64,000 nt of DNA, from NCBI GenBank assembly GCA_030849075.1, contig JASAOO010003509.1, positions 1 through 64,000 of the forward strand, in the 5' to 3' direction. This document shows positions 8,384-20,538 of the stretch, one piece after another. The DNA is from Zelonia costaricensis. Taxonomy: Eukaryota > Euglenozoa > Kinetoplastea > Trypanosomatida > Trypanosomatidae. The notes under the pieces were generated by a model, which was given only the letters and a program-made list of their open reading frames with translations, searched no databases and was not told where the DNA came from. Position numbers and translations under genes: made by a program. Within the stretch, counting starts at the first letter, position 1. Each line of letters begins with the position of its first letter.

Positions 8384-11062
8384 CACAGAAGCTCGAAACA
8401 GGTTGACGAAGGGGGAGGGGAGGGGGCGAAGCAGACGACGAAGACAGAAACCAAACCTGCAGCACCTGCCTCCGTCCTCCTCCTTGGTACGACAGGCGTC
8501 TTTCGGCTGCTCCTTCCCTGCACGCCGTCACGACGTCGTCACTCCATTTAAACCGGTTTCCCCATAGATGCGTGTGTGTGTGTGCGCCTGTGTATGTGTG
8601 CTGGCATATCAGCTGCATAGAAAAAGTCGGTTGCGTGATTTGGTGCCCAAACCGGGTGGCGAACCGAAGACGGTTTGTCGTCGTGCAAGTGTGTCAAGTG
8701 TTGTGCACCCTCTTGTGTGCTGCGCAACACAAAAGGAAAAAAAAGCAGGCGTGATACTGCCGCTGATCTCGTCTTATTTGCAGCTGCGAGGTCTGCGCCG
8801 GTGTGCCTTTGGATTTCTTCTGCCCCGAGTTTGCCGGTCCAAGGCGGCTTACAGTCCCCCACTTCGTGTACACAGGCTTGTGTTTACGCCCAGTCATCCC
8901 GCGAGCATCTCTTCTACTCGGCTCAGAAGCCTCGGCACGGCAGTTCCCGCAGGCACTTGCCCTCCCACAAAAAAAAAACAAAAATCGGTAGACGCATGCC
9001 TGCTCGCGAACTCCTTCGGCTGCGCCCCTACCTTTGTGTGTGATTTTAGGCAGGCACGGCGCGGCCAGCGGTGTCTTGCAGCTCTCAATCGTGGAAGCGA
9101 GTGTCACGGAATGTGCACGAGGAGTCGCGCACGCGTGGCCATGTGTTTACGTGCCTGTGTGTGTGTGTTGTTGGGCGGTTGAAGGCTCGGACGTGTTGTA
9201 AGCGTGTGAGATGCCAGCGCGACCAATCCCGTCGTCTATGCATCTTTTTTTCTCCCGCGCCGATACCCCCCGCTCTCACCTCACCGGTTTGTCAACATCC
9301 CACTTGCGCCCGTCTCGCATGACGCGCGTCTCGCCCCGCGGCCCTTCTTTTCTCACCTTCTCCCACTGTCCCTTTAAGATGCATGCCGAACAAGAAGACC
9401 TCCATCGCTCTCCCACTATCTCTGTGCCTTCCCCCTCTGCACGCTGGTGCCTCTGCCACGATGCTCCTCGTCTGCCCACCTCCGCATCTGTCACTTCGGT
9501 GCCTTCCATGACGCACGCCGGTACCCCATTTCGTGTGTGCACTCGCAACAAACCCATCTACCACATTCTCGGTGAGCGATACTCTCGCCTACGCCTCTTC
9601 CACCAACCAACACCACGCTTACACGCCGCGCTGCATCATCGCGACGCTGCCCTCTATTCTCCCCCCCTCCCCCCTGCCCTCGCACCTCGCCACAACGCTG
9701 GCGCATTACCTTCAAACCCGCGCCTCTCGTACCGCTTCAAAGTTTCCTTCTTTCCACGCTACAACCCCCCCCCCCCCCCCACCACCACCACACCCCACAC
9801 CTCACCCTCCCCACCCTCCCCACATCCACTCCAACCCTCACTTTCAGGCACGACTCAGCGTCCCCTTGCAGCCTCCCACCACCTTCGACGTTTTAGAATT
9901 CCACACACAGGTACACACGCACGCGCCAACCTACGCGGAGGAGCGAAAAAAAAAAGAGAGAGAAACGGGTACCCTCCTCTTTCCTCTCGCTACAACCCCC
10001 CCTCTGCGCTTTCCCGTGCGGCTCCCTTTTTTCGTTGTTTGTGTGTTTTGCTGGTTTCACCCTCGGCTCTGCGTGCTGCGCACTCCCTTCTTATACCTCT
10101 TCTACGCACAACCTCGTTGTCCGTCGGGGGCCCCCTACCCCACCCTTTTTTCTCTGTGTGTGCGTCAGCCCTCTGCGCCACGATTTTCGCGCCCCACAAA
10201 CACCTGCTTTTTGCGGCTCGCCAGCGCTTCTTTCACGCTTGCCTTTGCGCGAAAATAAAAAAAAGTAGACACACTGAAAACGAAAGGACATAAGTCGACA
10301 CTTGCGCCAGGCTCGCGCGTTGTGGCGCACCTTCGCCTTCCTTTCTTTTGTTCGGTCATCAGCCAGCGAAGCCACTTCTTTTTTTGAAGAACGCGATTTC
10401 ATCACTAAGAGCTGATAAGGACAGAGAGCCCGATTTAAGGCTTCGGTTGTTACTGTGAGAGGCTTCTTGTGGTCTCTGCACGGCTCTTGTCGAGCGGCTT
10501 TCGTCACTCCCCACCGCCTTTTATTTGCCTGGGTACTTCTCGGCAGGCAGACTGGAATCACATTTCCGGACTGCGTCCCCCGTCTGCTCCTCCATCCCTT
10601 CGCAAACACGCCTGCACCGCGTCACCAGTTCACGTCCCGAATCGTGCCTTCTTCTTTTTCTTTTTATTTCCATTTCTGCCTTCGCCCCGCGCACGCGCCT
10701 CTTCCTTTTCCCCTTCTGGCGTTTCCTCAGGTGTGTTGACTACCTGCGAACGCGCGACACGGTACGCCGAGCATCCCCCGCTCCATTTGTGTTTTCTTCC
10801 CGCCTCTCCGCGACCGGCCTGTTGTCGTTCTCTTTCACTTTCCTATTGCCTGTACTGCGACTTAATCGGGCGGTGCTCGCATCAGCGTGTGCTCGCGTGC
10901 TGTCTTTGGCGTAGCTCAACCCCTCCCCCCCGTCTCGCTGCCCGTTCAACTCGGTGCGCCCCTTCTTGTTGCACTTTCGCCTCCTCTTCCCATCCCTTGT
11001 TCAGCCTCGTTACACCCTCATTTTTTTTTTCTCATACCGCCTGCGGGGCGGGTACAGCAGGC
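8384..11062. other. Long spacer downstream of centrin
   Basis: 2,679 bases without a supportable gene. A G-rich tract (about 8411-8427) follows the centrin stop. From about 9240 to 10200 the + strand is almost continuously pyrimidine-rich and encodes only Pro/Ser/His-rich artefact frames. It includes a C16 run and CA-rich sequence. A second pyrimidine-rich block (10640-11040) ends in AG dinucleotides at 11056-11060, immediately before the next ATG. Confidence 0.6.
9765..9780 (+). repeat. C16 homopolymer
   Basis: Uninterrupted run of sixteen C followed by ACC repeats, inside a pyrimidine-rich spacer. Prone to length error in sequencing. Confidence 0.9.
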
Positions 11063-12142
11063 ATGAGCGTCCTACAGAAGATCTTCACGCCCGGGAGCCT
11101 TACGAGGAAGAAGAACCCACTGCAGTCCAGCGATGTCGACGATGCTGAGCGGCAGTTGCGCGGCACCCCCAAGGCGTCCGCGTCGACGCGAATTAAGCGC
11201 CGCCCCTCCGCCGAGGACGACGACGAGGACAGCGGCCCGTTGATGCGCAGCGTGTCGCTAACGGTGAACTGCGACCCCGTGCCCACCTCCTTCAAGACGA
11301 ACGCGAGCTTCTCGAGCTCGCTACGCGCTGCTGGAGGCCTGGCGTCGCCCAAGTCGCAGCGGCTCAGCAACTCCGTCGCGGCGGGGCCGGGTGGCAGCAC
11401 CCACCTCGACCGCCATCACCAGCACAACGCCACACTCGCCAGCAGTCTCACCCGCCACTCGCAGCGCTCCATGTTTGACAAGGCGCAGAACAACAACAGC
11501 TTCGCATCCGGCGACAAGACGGTGCCCTGCACGAGCGGTGCCGGCAACGCCACGGGAGTCAACGTCTGGCGGCTGCCGTGGACGAAGCAGCAGGTGACGA
11601 TGTGCCCGAACTGCCACCGCCCGCGGCAGCGCGACCGCACCGCGTACGTTTCGCGCGGCGACTACACCGTCCCGCAGGCCCAGGCCGACACCGGCGCGGG
11701 CGACGACTTGAGCGAGGCCAGCGACGACATGTCGTACGACGACTCGGAGGACGCGTGCGGTGCGACGAGCGAGTCCGTCACGTACTGCCGCTGCGGAGCG
11801 GCGGCGGCGGGCGGTGAGGCGTCAGGCGCCGCGGGGGAGCACCCGCCGGTGTTCGTCGTCGAGACGCAGCGCTCCTCGACGGTGCAGCTGCCCGGCATGA
11901 TTGCGAAGGATTCGGACAGCGATGGCGAGCACGAGGGCCCGCAGCGCTCGTACACGCTTTCCCTCGTGTCCCCGCTGACGTCGGCCTCCCTGCGCCGCCG
12001 CGAGCCGCACGTGCAGCCGATGCTGAGCGCGGCGTCGCGGCAAACCTCTTCCGCCTCGGTGCCCAAGAGTGTGAGCACGTGGCTGAACGACCAGCAGGCC
12101 TCAGAGGCGCCGTGCAGCACGCGGCCGAAGGCGGCTAAGTAA
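11063..12142 (+). CDS. Hypothetical protein with paired-cysteine motifs
   Basis: 359 residues, unknown. It starts MSVLQKIF and is largely Ser/Asp-rich and probably disordered, with several basic-Ser stretches that look like phosphorylation targets (for example near 50-60 and 280-300). A CPNC pair at C181-C184 and a CRC pair at C242-C244 are separated by an acidic, Asp/Ser-rich linker. Together they could form one four-ligand zinc site split by an insertion, though the spacing is unusual. No membrane segment. The open frame runs upstream to 10469 through pyrimidine-rich spacer, but the first plausible start is ATG 11063, a few bases after AG at 11056-11060. High GC at third positions begins at this ATG and ends at the stop, which supports the boundaries. 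Confidence 0.75.
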   Translation: MSVLQKIFTPGSLTRKKNPLQSSDVDDAERQLRGTPKASASTRIKRRPSAEDDDEDSGPLMRSVSLTVNCDPVPTSFKTNASFSSSLRAAGGLASPKSQRLSNSVAAGPGGSTHLDRHHQHNATLASSLTRHSQRSMFDKAQNNNSFASGDKTVPCTSGAGNATGVNVWRLPWTKQQVTMCPNCHRPRQRDRTAYVSRGDYTVPQAQADTGAGDDLSEASDDMSYDDSEDACGATSESVTYCRCGAAAAGGEASGAAGEHPPVFVVETQRSSTVQLPGMIAKDSDSDGEHEGPQRSYTLSLVSPLTSASLRRREPHVQPMLSAASRQTSSASVPKSVSTWLNDQQASEAPCSTRPKAAK

Positions 12143-12346
12143 GGGTGTGGGTGCACGCAATGTGCCCTCATCAGTCAAGGCGCAGGCGTTGGTGAACAGC
12201 GCGGCCACGCCACGAATAAAAGACACATGGAAAGCAGAGGCAGCGACGAAGCGGGCCGAGGCGGGGCTCAGCGTCGTGTTGCTGTTCTCGATAGTGGAAA
12301 GAGAGCACCGGGGGTGCAAGCGTGCATCAGCGTCAGTGGAAGCCAA

Positions 12347-12369
12347 ACACACACACACACACACACACA
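12347..12369 (+). repeat. AC dinucleotide microsatellite
   Basis: Uninterrupted AC repeat about 200 bases after the stop of the paired-cysteine protein gene. Confidence 0.9.
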
Positions 12370-13488
12370 TGTGCCCCCGCTTTCTTTCTATCTTGCCGCG
12401 AGCAAACCACAGGAGGTGGTATGGTGGGGCTGGAAGCAAACGGTGTTGAGCTTTACTCCGCAGGGAAAAACGCATCAGCCCTCTTCGCATCTGCTCGCGT
12501 TTTTGCCGACTTCTCCGTTCACTCGGATGTGTGCCGTGCGCGGGTACACGCAAGGTGCTTCAGGGAGGGCTCTGTCGGCGGGCCCTGCCCCGGATGCCCT
12601 CTCCACAGCCTTCGAGAAAAAGGGGGAAAAGGAAGAAGAAAAGCAGAAGAGCCCTCGTGGATGGATTCATCTGCGAACGCCTCTTTTTTTTTTCTCTCAC
12701 CATCTTCTGTCACGCTCCTCACCTCCAGCGCGGTGCTTGATCAGTACAACACAAAAAAAGGTGTCTCTGCTTCAAGCGCTAGGATCCTTGCACGGCGGGA
12801 TTACGCCATTGGTGCTGCTCCGCCCTGCTCTTCGCGGGGGAGCTGCCGCAGGAGTTTCTGGCGTCGTTCTTCCCTTTTGTCTGCGCGCTGCTGCGCGAAC
12901 GGCAGAGCCCGACCTGTTACCGCTTCACATTTCACATGTTCTTCTTGACTTCTTAGGCGCACGCTACGCCCTCTTTCCTTCTTCTGCACCTTTGCTAGCC
13001 GTCGGAGCAGCGTTGCGCTGCTTCTCCATCCCCGTCCCTGCCGATGCACCGATCCTGTTACCCCCGTCTTTCTTCGCCGACGCCGCGTTGCGTCCCCCCT
13101 CCTCTCCCCTCTCTCGTACTTCTTCGCTCACTAAGCGGAGGTCTGAATGAGTGTTGTCTGGGTTGTCTGCAGTGCGCGTTGATGTGCGAGCGTTCTTGTC
13201 CACCCGCTGACGCCTCCCTCCTTTGCGTTCCGCGTTTTCAAGTGCTGACTTTACCTCCCCCCTCCCCCCTCTCTCTCGCTGGCGCGGCGCCAGTCTCTTC
13301 TCCTCCTTCACATCACCCTCTGTTATCTTTCGACTGCCGTGCTCGTGTTGAGCCCCTTTCTCGCTCTCCCTCTCGCTCTTTTTCTTTCTCTGGTACGCGG
13401 CGGTCTCTGTGTCAACCCCTCCTCCTGACTTGAGTGTAGCTTCTCTAACCGTTTCCGCTGCAACAAGATACGGGGTCGTCGGTGCGTT

Positions 13489-13508
13489 TGTGTGTGTGTG
13501 TGTGTGTG
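13489..13508 (+). repeat. TG dinucleotide microsatellite
   Basis: Ten uninterrupted TG units in the 8.4 kb gene-free stretch. Confidence 0.9.
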
Positions 13509-13965
13509 AGCGTCTGCGTGTCCGTTAAGCTCCTAGAGAGTCCTGTGATCGACCTCCTCCCTCCGGTTGTTGTGGTTGTGTATTCGTGGCCGCCACAAGT
13601 GGCAACGTGCGGGCGTGTATTGCGCTGCTGCGGCACGGTGGTGGAAGTGGGGGCGAAGTGGGGGAGAACGCCCGGTCTGCCAGCTTGGCACCCCTTTGCC
13701 CCTTGTCCTTCAGTTCTGTGCCTCCCCACCTCCGATCTTCACACTTCGTCCGCGTGCCGAAGCGGCAAGGGGCGGGGAAGGATGCGCGGTGTGGTGGGGC
13801 ACACGTGAGGCGCGTCCTTCTCTGTTTTTTTTTTGTTTCTCGGCCTCTCACGCGCCAACACCTCCCTCTCTCCCCCACCTCCCCTTCCTGTGCGAGCGCC
13901 GGTTTTGTCGCCCGAGACGGCGCGCCTTCAGCCGTATGTCGCCGCAGCCTATCTCCCTCCCCTCC

Positions 13966-13992
13966 CTCTCCTCTCCTCTCCTCTCCTCTCCT
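13966..13992 (+). repeat. CTCTC pentanucleotide array
   Basis: About five head-to-tail copies of a CTCTC-type pentamer within a longer pyrimidine-only run. Could act as a strong polypyrimidine signal, or simply be slippage-generated. Confidence 0.85.
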
Positions 13993-15902
13993 CCCCCCTC
14001 TGTTCTTCTCAAACGCCTTCGCGCCTTTCTCCCGTTTGCTTGTGCAGGCCTGAGGAGGAGCGGGCTCTCGTTCGCTACGTCGTTCCTCCTGTTTTGTGTT
14101 CGCTTTCCGGCAGCGGCGCCGTCGACGAGTTGGTTGTATAGGGAGGCAGCGGAGAGTGACCATGGAAACGGGTCCGCATCCCCTGCTTTCTCTCACAACG
14201 GAAGGAATAGAGTATGGTGCGACTTGCGGTGTGGTTGTATTGCAGAGCGGGCACTCAACGACGATGGAGCTGTTTCGTGAGCTTTTGCGGTGTCTCTCTT
14301 TTCCCCTTCACTGACTGCGACCTCAGCGCGCGCGCCGGCTCATACGAATTGGCCTGAGTGTGCTTGTCTTGTTTCTGTTTCTGCGCGGTGGATGCGTTGT
14401 TGATGAATCGCTTCTGAGCGTCATCTGGCGAACCGTTGGCTCGCCTTCTCCACAAAGCCAACTCGCACGCGCGCACACAGGACTCCGCTGAGCCTCGTCA
14501 CTGAATGCCGCGCCACGCGTTGCAAAGTCACTCTTTTTGTTTGTTTGTTTCGCATTGCTCACCACTTTTTTTTTTCCTGCTGCCAGCATCCTCACACGCA
14601 CAGTCGCACACCCCTCCGGTCCCGGCCTCGCTTTCGCTCGTCAGATCCTTCACGCGAGCCGCCCGAGCAGCTTCGGTAGACGCTTGTAATCGGTGCCCTC
14701 CTCGCGCTTTCTTCGTTTTGTGGAGTGTGCCCATCAAGTCACTCTTCTTTTACTCTTTGCGCTCGTTGTCTGCGGACACCGTGATGCGCGCGACCGCGGG
14801 AGCGCAGGCACATTGCGTGCTTTGCCCTCGCGGCTCCGTGCCCCTTGTCGCCCGCTCCCGTGCACCCCGCGCCACGTGGGCCGACCAGGGGGGGGGGCAT
14901 TCATTTGTGTGTGTGTGTGCCGTAGAGAGGATGAGAGGGCAGCGTCCTCATGAAAGGAAAGAGGAACCACATGCATCGGGCCCAAACCGCGGGCAGTCAA
15001 AAGGACAACCTATGCCCCCCTCCCCTCCTCCCCACACACGCACATGCCCCCCTCGCAGGTGTAGTCGAGCACCGCGGGTGACTGTGTGTTCCGGCACCTT
15101 TTTTTCTTGTGTTTTCTGTGCGACAGCCCACCATACCCGTGCCAGCGAAAACGTGTTCGACCACCAGCGGCGCAGCATGGAAGCGGAAATCGAAAACTGG
15201 TGTGCAAAGGAAAGGAGGAGGTCGTGGTGCCGTCTTAGCCATGTCTGCGTTTGTTGCTGCAGCGGGGACCCCCTTTGCTGCACATTGTTGAAGCAGATTT
15301 GGACCACGGGAGCCTATTCGTGGTGCGCGATGCATGCACTCTCGTCTCTTGGTATACTCTTCTGCTGCTTTGCTGCAGCGTTAGTGCTCGGTCTTGAGTG
15401 CCTCGCCTTCGAGTACCCCTGCCGCTCCGCCCTTTCTCACTTCTCGCTGCTTTTTCCGTTTCTGTACTGGCGACGTGCGCGGTTGCATCTCGCCCTGCGC
15501 TTCTTCTCCGGCGACGCCGGTGTTTGCCTGTCTTGCTAGCCTGTGAGCACTGCTCTCCCTCTTTCCTTCTTACTGCAACCGCTCTCCCCTCTTTGCGCGT
15601 GGATCTGGCCTCGCATTGGTTTTCTTTTCAGCTGCGCTTCCTACGTGTTGAACCTCTCACTCCTCCTCTGCCGGATCCCTCGTTGCTAATCCCTCCTTGT
15701 ATCTTACTCTCCGCGCCATGCTCGCGAATCGGCAAAAGAAAAAAAATAGAACACACTCAAGGGTCCACCATGTTGTGCACTGCCATCCCAAAACCCTGTA
15801 CGTGCTGAAGTGCCCAGATCGTCGCCCACTCGCCACGCACGCAGCAGAAGAGGTCACTTGCCGTGTGTGCACGAGGCTAATAAGAGGTTGAGTTGTGCGG
15901 CG

Positions 15903-15936
15903 AGGGGGGGGCGAGGGGGGGAAAGGGGGACAGGAC
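15903..15936 (+). other. G-rich tract, candidate G-quadruplex
   Basis: Runs of about eight, seven and five G separated by 2-3 bases, plus a trailing GG, on the transcribed strand. Enough G-runs for a quadruplex in the RNA if this spacer is part of a transcript. Confidence 0.5.
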
Positions 15937-16290
15937 GAGTAAAAAAAAAAGAAAGAACAGCGTCGAGACCGCAGAGACGCGGTGGTCATCACGAAAGAGC
16001 TGAACACAAGGTAACAGCGGTAGACGGTTTTTGTTTTTGGTGCCGGCACGCTATTGAAGAAGTACTCCGCGTACCTTTTTTCCCCATCTATCAGCCGCGC
16101 ACAGCCGACTGGGTGTTGCAGCACCCCAGATGGACTGTACCTTGTTCTTTCTTTCTCGGTGTCTTCCGCTCTACTCGCACCTCGTGGGCCCTTCCCACGG
16201 CCGACACGTTTTTTTTTTTTCTGCCTCGTTCCCCCCTCTCTCCGCCCCCTGCCGCCAGCGTAATCCAGTCGAAGGACCCCCACCCCGTGA

Positions 16291-16309
16291 TTGTGTGTGT
16301 GTGTGTGTG
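16291..16309 (+). repeat. TG dinucleotide microsatellite
   Basis: Nine TG units running into GCGCGC, within the 8.4 kb gene-free stretch. Confidence 0.85.
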
Positions 16310-17370
16310 CGCGCTTGACATGCATCGATTCAAGGAGCCTGGGCTGAGGGTACATTCTTGCGACATGTCGTTACGCGTGAATTGCCCCTCTCCTTTCCCT
16401 TCACTGTCTGTCCGCGCGGTATACATTCCCGATAAGTCTGGCTCCAGCCTCCTTCCTCTCTCCGGAGCCACGCCTGCCTCGGCTGTGCTTGTGTCCTAGT
16501 CGCCGCCCCCGTTTCTGGCCAGCGTTCTTTCCGCTTGTCTCCTTCCTTCTGTTGTTGTTCTTTTTTTATTATTATGAGCACTCGCCCTTCGCCTCGATCC
16601 CTCCAGCTCCTCCTCACCTTTTGCCCGACTCCCACGTTCTTTGCGTCCTTTTCCCTTCTGTGAGCGACTCCCTGTTGTGTACCTGAGTGTTGAGCCTCGT
16701 CACCCACCACTACCACGCCCGCTTGCTTTCTGTTGGCGTTTGTGTCGGAGCCCTCACCGTCGATCCCGCGCTTCCCTCTAGATGTCGCCGTCCACGCTGC
16801 AATTGCGGGTCTCGCCCGAAACGCCACACTCGGCACACCTGCCCGTCGACCGCAACGCCCCCTCCAACCCCCCCTTCTGCCCCTTTTTCACTTTGCGTGA
16901 GTGCTGCCTATTTTCGTTCTTCTGTCTTTGTGTGTGTGTGTGTTTCTGACTTGGCTGTCATGTGTCCCCTTTTTCAACCTCCGCTTCACGTCTTTTGTTT
17001 CTCTCTCTCCCATCGGGTTGTGCCGCTGCTGCTGCTGCCGCCGCCGCAGAGTTGAACCCTCTGCTTCCTTTTTTCTCGTCTACACTTGCCTGTGTGGTGA
17101 GTGCCCTATGTCCTTTGCGTGCTTTTCCTTTTCTCATTTCATCTTCTCTCCTCTAACCACAGCGTGTTCAGCAATTCGCGCATACCCCCGTTTCCCCCTC
17201 CCTTCTCTCTTCCTATACGCCTCGGCGGCGAGAGATGCGTATGTGCGACTCTTGCGTTGGGAGTTTTCTTCTCTACCCTGTACGACTCGGGCCTCTCTCA
17301 CGTGTGCAGACTCTTTCTTCATTCTCGACTCAGCATCATCCTTTTTTCACCCCCTCCGCCTTCCTGGCGT

Positions 17371-17397
17371 CCCCCCCCCCCACACACACACACACAC
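17371..17397 (+). repeat. C-run followed by CA repeat
   Basis: Eleven C followed by about eight CA units; simple-sequence spacer DNA. Confidence 0.85.
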
Positions 17398-18848
17398 GAT
17401 TGAGACGGCGCACTGCTCAATTCGCCGAGGACGTACATGCGCAGAGTTCACAGAGAACACAAAACACACGCAGACGAAAACAAACACACAACACTAACAT
17501 GACGGCTTCTTTTTGTTTTCGCTTTCTTCGTCTTCTTTCTTCTTCCTGTCCCACGATCAAAAAAAAAGGGTCGCGGACACGGACCTTGCGATATGATGGC
17601 GCCTGTGAGTCGTCTGGCAGCGTGCCAACGAACTGAAATGCCGTGGGCTTGCGCTATCCCGCTTTCTGCCTCCTTTTTTCCCCACCCGACCTCCCACTTC
17701 GGCGTTTTCTCTGTCGTTTGTACTCCTTCCTCTCTTGCTTTGCTTTGTGTCTTTTGGCTGGTTGCGCGTGGCACAGTAGTAACCGGGCACGTCTCTGGGC
17801 ACTGTGCAACCTTGTGGATTGCACGCACGCTTTTGGAGTTCTGTGTGAAAGCAGGTGCGTTGCAGGAGCCGGAACCCTGCTCCGGTGTTTGTGTGCGTCG
17901 TCGTTGTGTTCTTGCTTTCCTTCTTCTTGCCGGTGCCGTGCTTCCAACACACAGAAAAAAAAGCTGGAAGGGGAGGAAAGACGAAAAGAGTGCACGGCGC
18001 TGCTGTGCTCACTTTTCCCTCAGCGCACGCGCGCCCGTGCCCGTTCCCGCCTCTTAGGCGTGAAGCCCAACCTGATGGCGGGCGAGAGTAGAGAGCGATC
18101 AGCACTCGAGCCGGAGGAGCACAAGGAAATCGCAACACCGCAGTGGAATTGAACGTACCATCTCTTTTTTTTTCTGCCTTTTCCCTTTCAGCCCCATGGC
18201 AAGTGCAGTGTACGTTGCGATCGCGTGTCTTTTCCTCCCTACTTCCTGCTCTCGGCCTCTCTCCTGCACGCCCCCTCTTTTTTTTTTTTTTTTTCGCCGC
18301 CCTGGTCAGCAAATGCGCCACCCCCCCTCCCTCCTCGACCACCCCACCCCACCTCTGCTGGCATCTTTCTTTCCTTCCTCGTACTCATTCCATCACAAAC
18401 GCCGCAGCTCTCCTCTCCCCCTCCCCCCTCTCTCCCTCCACGCCTTTTTTCCTTGTTGTGTTGATTATTTGCGCGCCTCTGTTTTTTCTTTGTTGTTTTT
18501 TTGTTTTGTTTTGTCATTGTGTTTCTTCTTTATCTTCTCTCGTGCCGCTCGAGCAGACTCTTGCTTACTTGCTTTCTTTTGCCTTGCTTCGAGTGCCGCT
18601 CCCCTCCCCTCCCCTCTCTGTCCGCCAGCGCCCTGCACCGGCTCCCCGCCTTCCCACGCACCCCTGTCTCAGTAGTTTACCTTAACTTACGCGTGGGGCT
18701 CCTCCCCCCCTTTTTGTACCTTCCCGTTTCCGTGCTCGCTTTTGCTGTGACCCAAAGGCACGCCGGTGCACTGAGTTGAAGCTCTCCGTGTTTGCATTGT
18801 GCGAGATTTGAGCACAGCGCGTGTTTTTTTGTGTTGCGTGTTTCTCTG

Positions 18849-18849
<1 letters not shown>

Positions 18850-18883
<34 letters not shown>
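18850..18883 (+). repeat. Long TG dinucleotide microsatellite
   Basis: About 16-17 uninterrupted TG units, the longest dinucleotide array in the window, in the 8.4 kb gene-free stretch. Confidence 0.92.
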
Positions 18884-18884
<1 letters not shown>

Positions 18885-20538
18885 AGTGTGATATTGCGAG
18901 GCGTGCCGTGCGTTCACGTGGTTTTCTTCAACCTCCAGCCGATCCAGCCACCGTCTCCCCCCCTTCTCCCCCCAGCGCCCTCCGCTGCTTCTGTCGATGC
19001 GCTGTGTCGCCACGCGCTGACGACGAACTCCGCTTTCCACTTTCCTTTTCGCTCTCAGGCGTTGATGCTGCTTGTTTGCCGGCGCGTGAGCTTGTTATTC
19101 CATGGTGTCTGTGGCGAGCTTGCCTTCCCTAGATTCCGGCCTGCTATGCTCCCCTCCTTGGCTTCGCGGGCCTCTGGCAACTCACATCTCTCCCCGATCA
19201 GAGCGAGACCCTTGGAGGCATCAGCCCCTTCCACCTCTTCTTCAGCTTAGTGATTAGCCGACATGTATGCTCACGAACTTGACGCCATCGTGCACACACG
19301 ACGATGCGCAGGCGTTGCTGGACGTCTTCTCTTCTTTCCCTGTGACCTTAGTGTCTGCGTGTGTCTCTTGTCGCCCCCTTTTTTTTTGTGGCTTCCCTGT
19401 GGCCGCCGCACTCCTCCTTTCGTGCCGTCACGATGTCCTCCGTGCCCACCTCCCCGCATCGCGTGTCCTCCGTCGTGGCAAGCCATAAGGTTGCGCCACC
19501 CCCCCCCTTCTACCTCGGAAACGCGTTCTGCTGCCTCTCGCAAAACAGCAGCAATCGTGAACCAGAGGCGAGAGATGAAAGGAGGGGGTGCGTTTGGGTT
19601 CTGATAAAAGAAAAACAAGGCTGTTGCGTGGAGCTGCAGTCAGCGGCGGGTCCGCCCTCCCCCCCGCTGAGATGCAAATCCTCGTCCAACGCAGCAGGAC
19701 CTGAACCCTCAACCACCTTCACACACACACTCACACACAAGAAAAAGAAAAACACACGATTGCAAAAAAAAAAAAAACCACACACACACGCTCCACTGAG
19801 CAATCAAGAATGAAAGCGACGCGCAGTGAGAGCGTCGACACCAGCCTCTTTGCTACAAGCGAAAACTCCGCTTCAACTACCCAAGTAAGAAACAAAGACA
19901 ACCGCATACACAATCTGTGTATCACGCAGCAGTTGGCGGGCGCAGCGGGGATCACCGCCGTACCTTGCCAGCGGTGCTCGTATTTGTCCTGAACGAGTGC
20001 GGAAGACCAGCTCCCTTTCCCACTCGCCCGCGCGGCTGCACTCAGGGTCGCTGCATCGGGGTCCGGCTGCTGAGTTAAACCACTGCCTACATGAGGCGCG
20101 CCCGCGGGGCAGCAGCCGGGGTCTTGTGGCGGGCAACAACGCTTGAGACCAGAAATGCGGCTCATCGTCAGGCGCCAATCGCTTTGTTCCCGCCTGCACG
20201 CTGCTCTCAGCGACTCACTTCTGCGCCAGGCATGCGCCCAGAGTCGGCTCTCTTAAAACAACGAAAGATAAACAACACGTTTCCTCTCCTCTTTGCTTTT
20301 TTTTTTTTGTTGTTGTGGCTCCACGCCGCCACTGCTGCCGTCAAGCTCCACACGCACGCACGCATTTGTTTGCATCGGTGGCGCGCGTGGCACGTGAGCG
20401 CGTCCAGCCCAGCTCAAGGCGGTCTTGCAACAAAAGAGCGAGACACAAACGACATTGCGTCGCAAGAGCGCAGCGCTGCACGGTCTACAGTAAGAAGCGA
20501 AAAAAAAAAAGCAGACTCTTCACTTCACCTTCGTCATC

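Larger units (their letters stand above)
12143..20538. other. 8.4 kb stretch without a recognisable gene
   Basis: By far the longest non-coding stretch in the window. Its open frames (up to about 340 codons, for example 14505-15539) are Cys/Phe/Ser/Pro-rich translations of pyrimidine tracts and GT repeats, without recognisable domains and without the third-position GC bias of the true genes. Contents by reading: AC repeat 12347-12369, TG repeats 13489-13508, 16291-16309 and 18850-18883, a CTCTC pentamer array 13966-13992, a G-rich tract 15903-15936, T-runs near 16207 and 18278, and many polypyrimidine-AG sites. About 19800-20260 is mixed-composition sequence unlike its surroundings. The last pyrimidine tract (20275-20312) with AG at 20344-20345 is the likely acceptor for the histone-fold gene. 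Confidence 0.65.

Noticed and set aside
10469..11062. Extension of the paired-cysteine protein upstream of ATG 11063
   Set aside because: Pyrimidine-rich spacer translation, with acceptor-like AG sites just before 11063.
12227..13150. 307-codon open frame after the paired-cysteine protein gene
   Set aside because: It translates an AC microsatellite and T-runs; no domain, and no third-position GC bias.
14390..14425. TGATGA...CTGA resembling C/D snoRNA boxes
   Set aside because: The boxes are only about ten bases apart, too close for a snoRNA, and no terminal stem is present.
14505..15539. 344-codon + strand open frame in the gene-free stretch
   Set aside because: It starts in a spacer, is Cys/Phe/Ser-rich, runs through T-, G- and GT-tracts and has no codon bias or recognisable domain.
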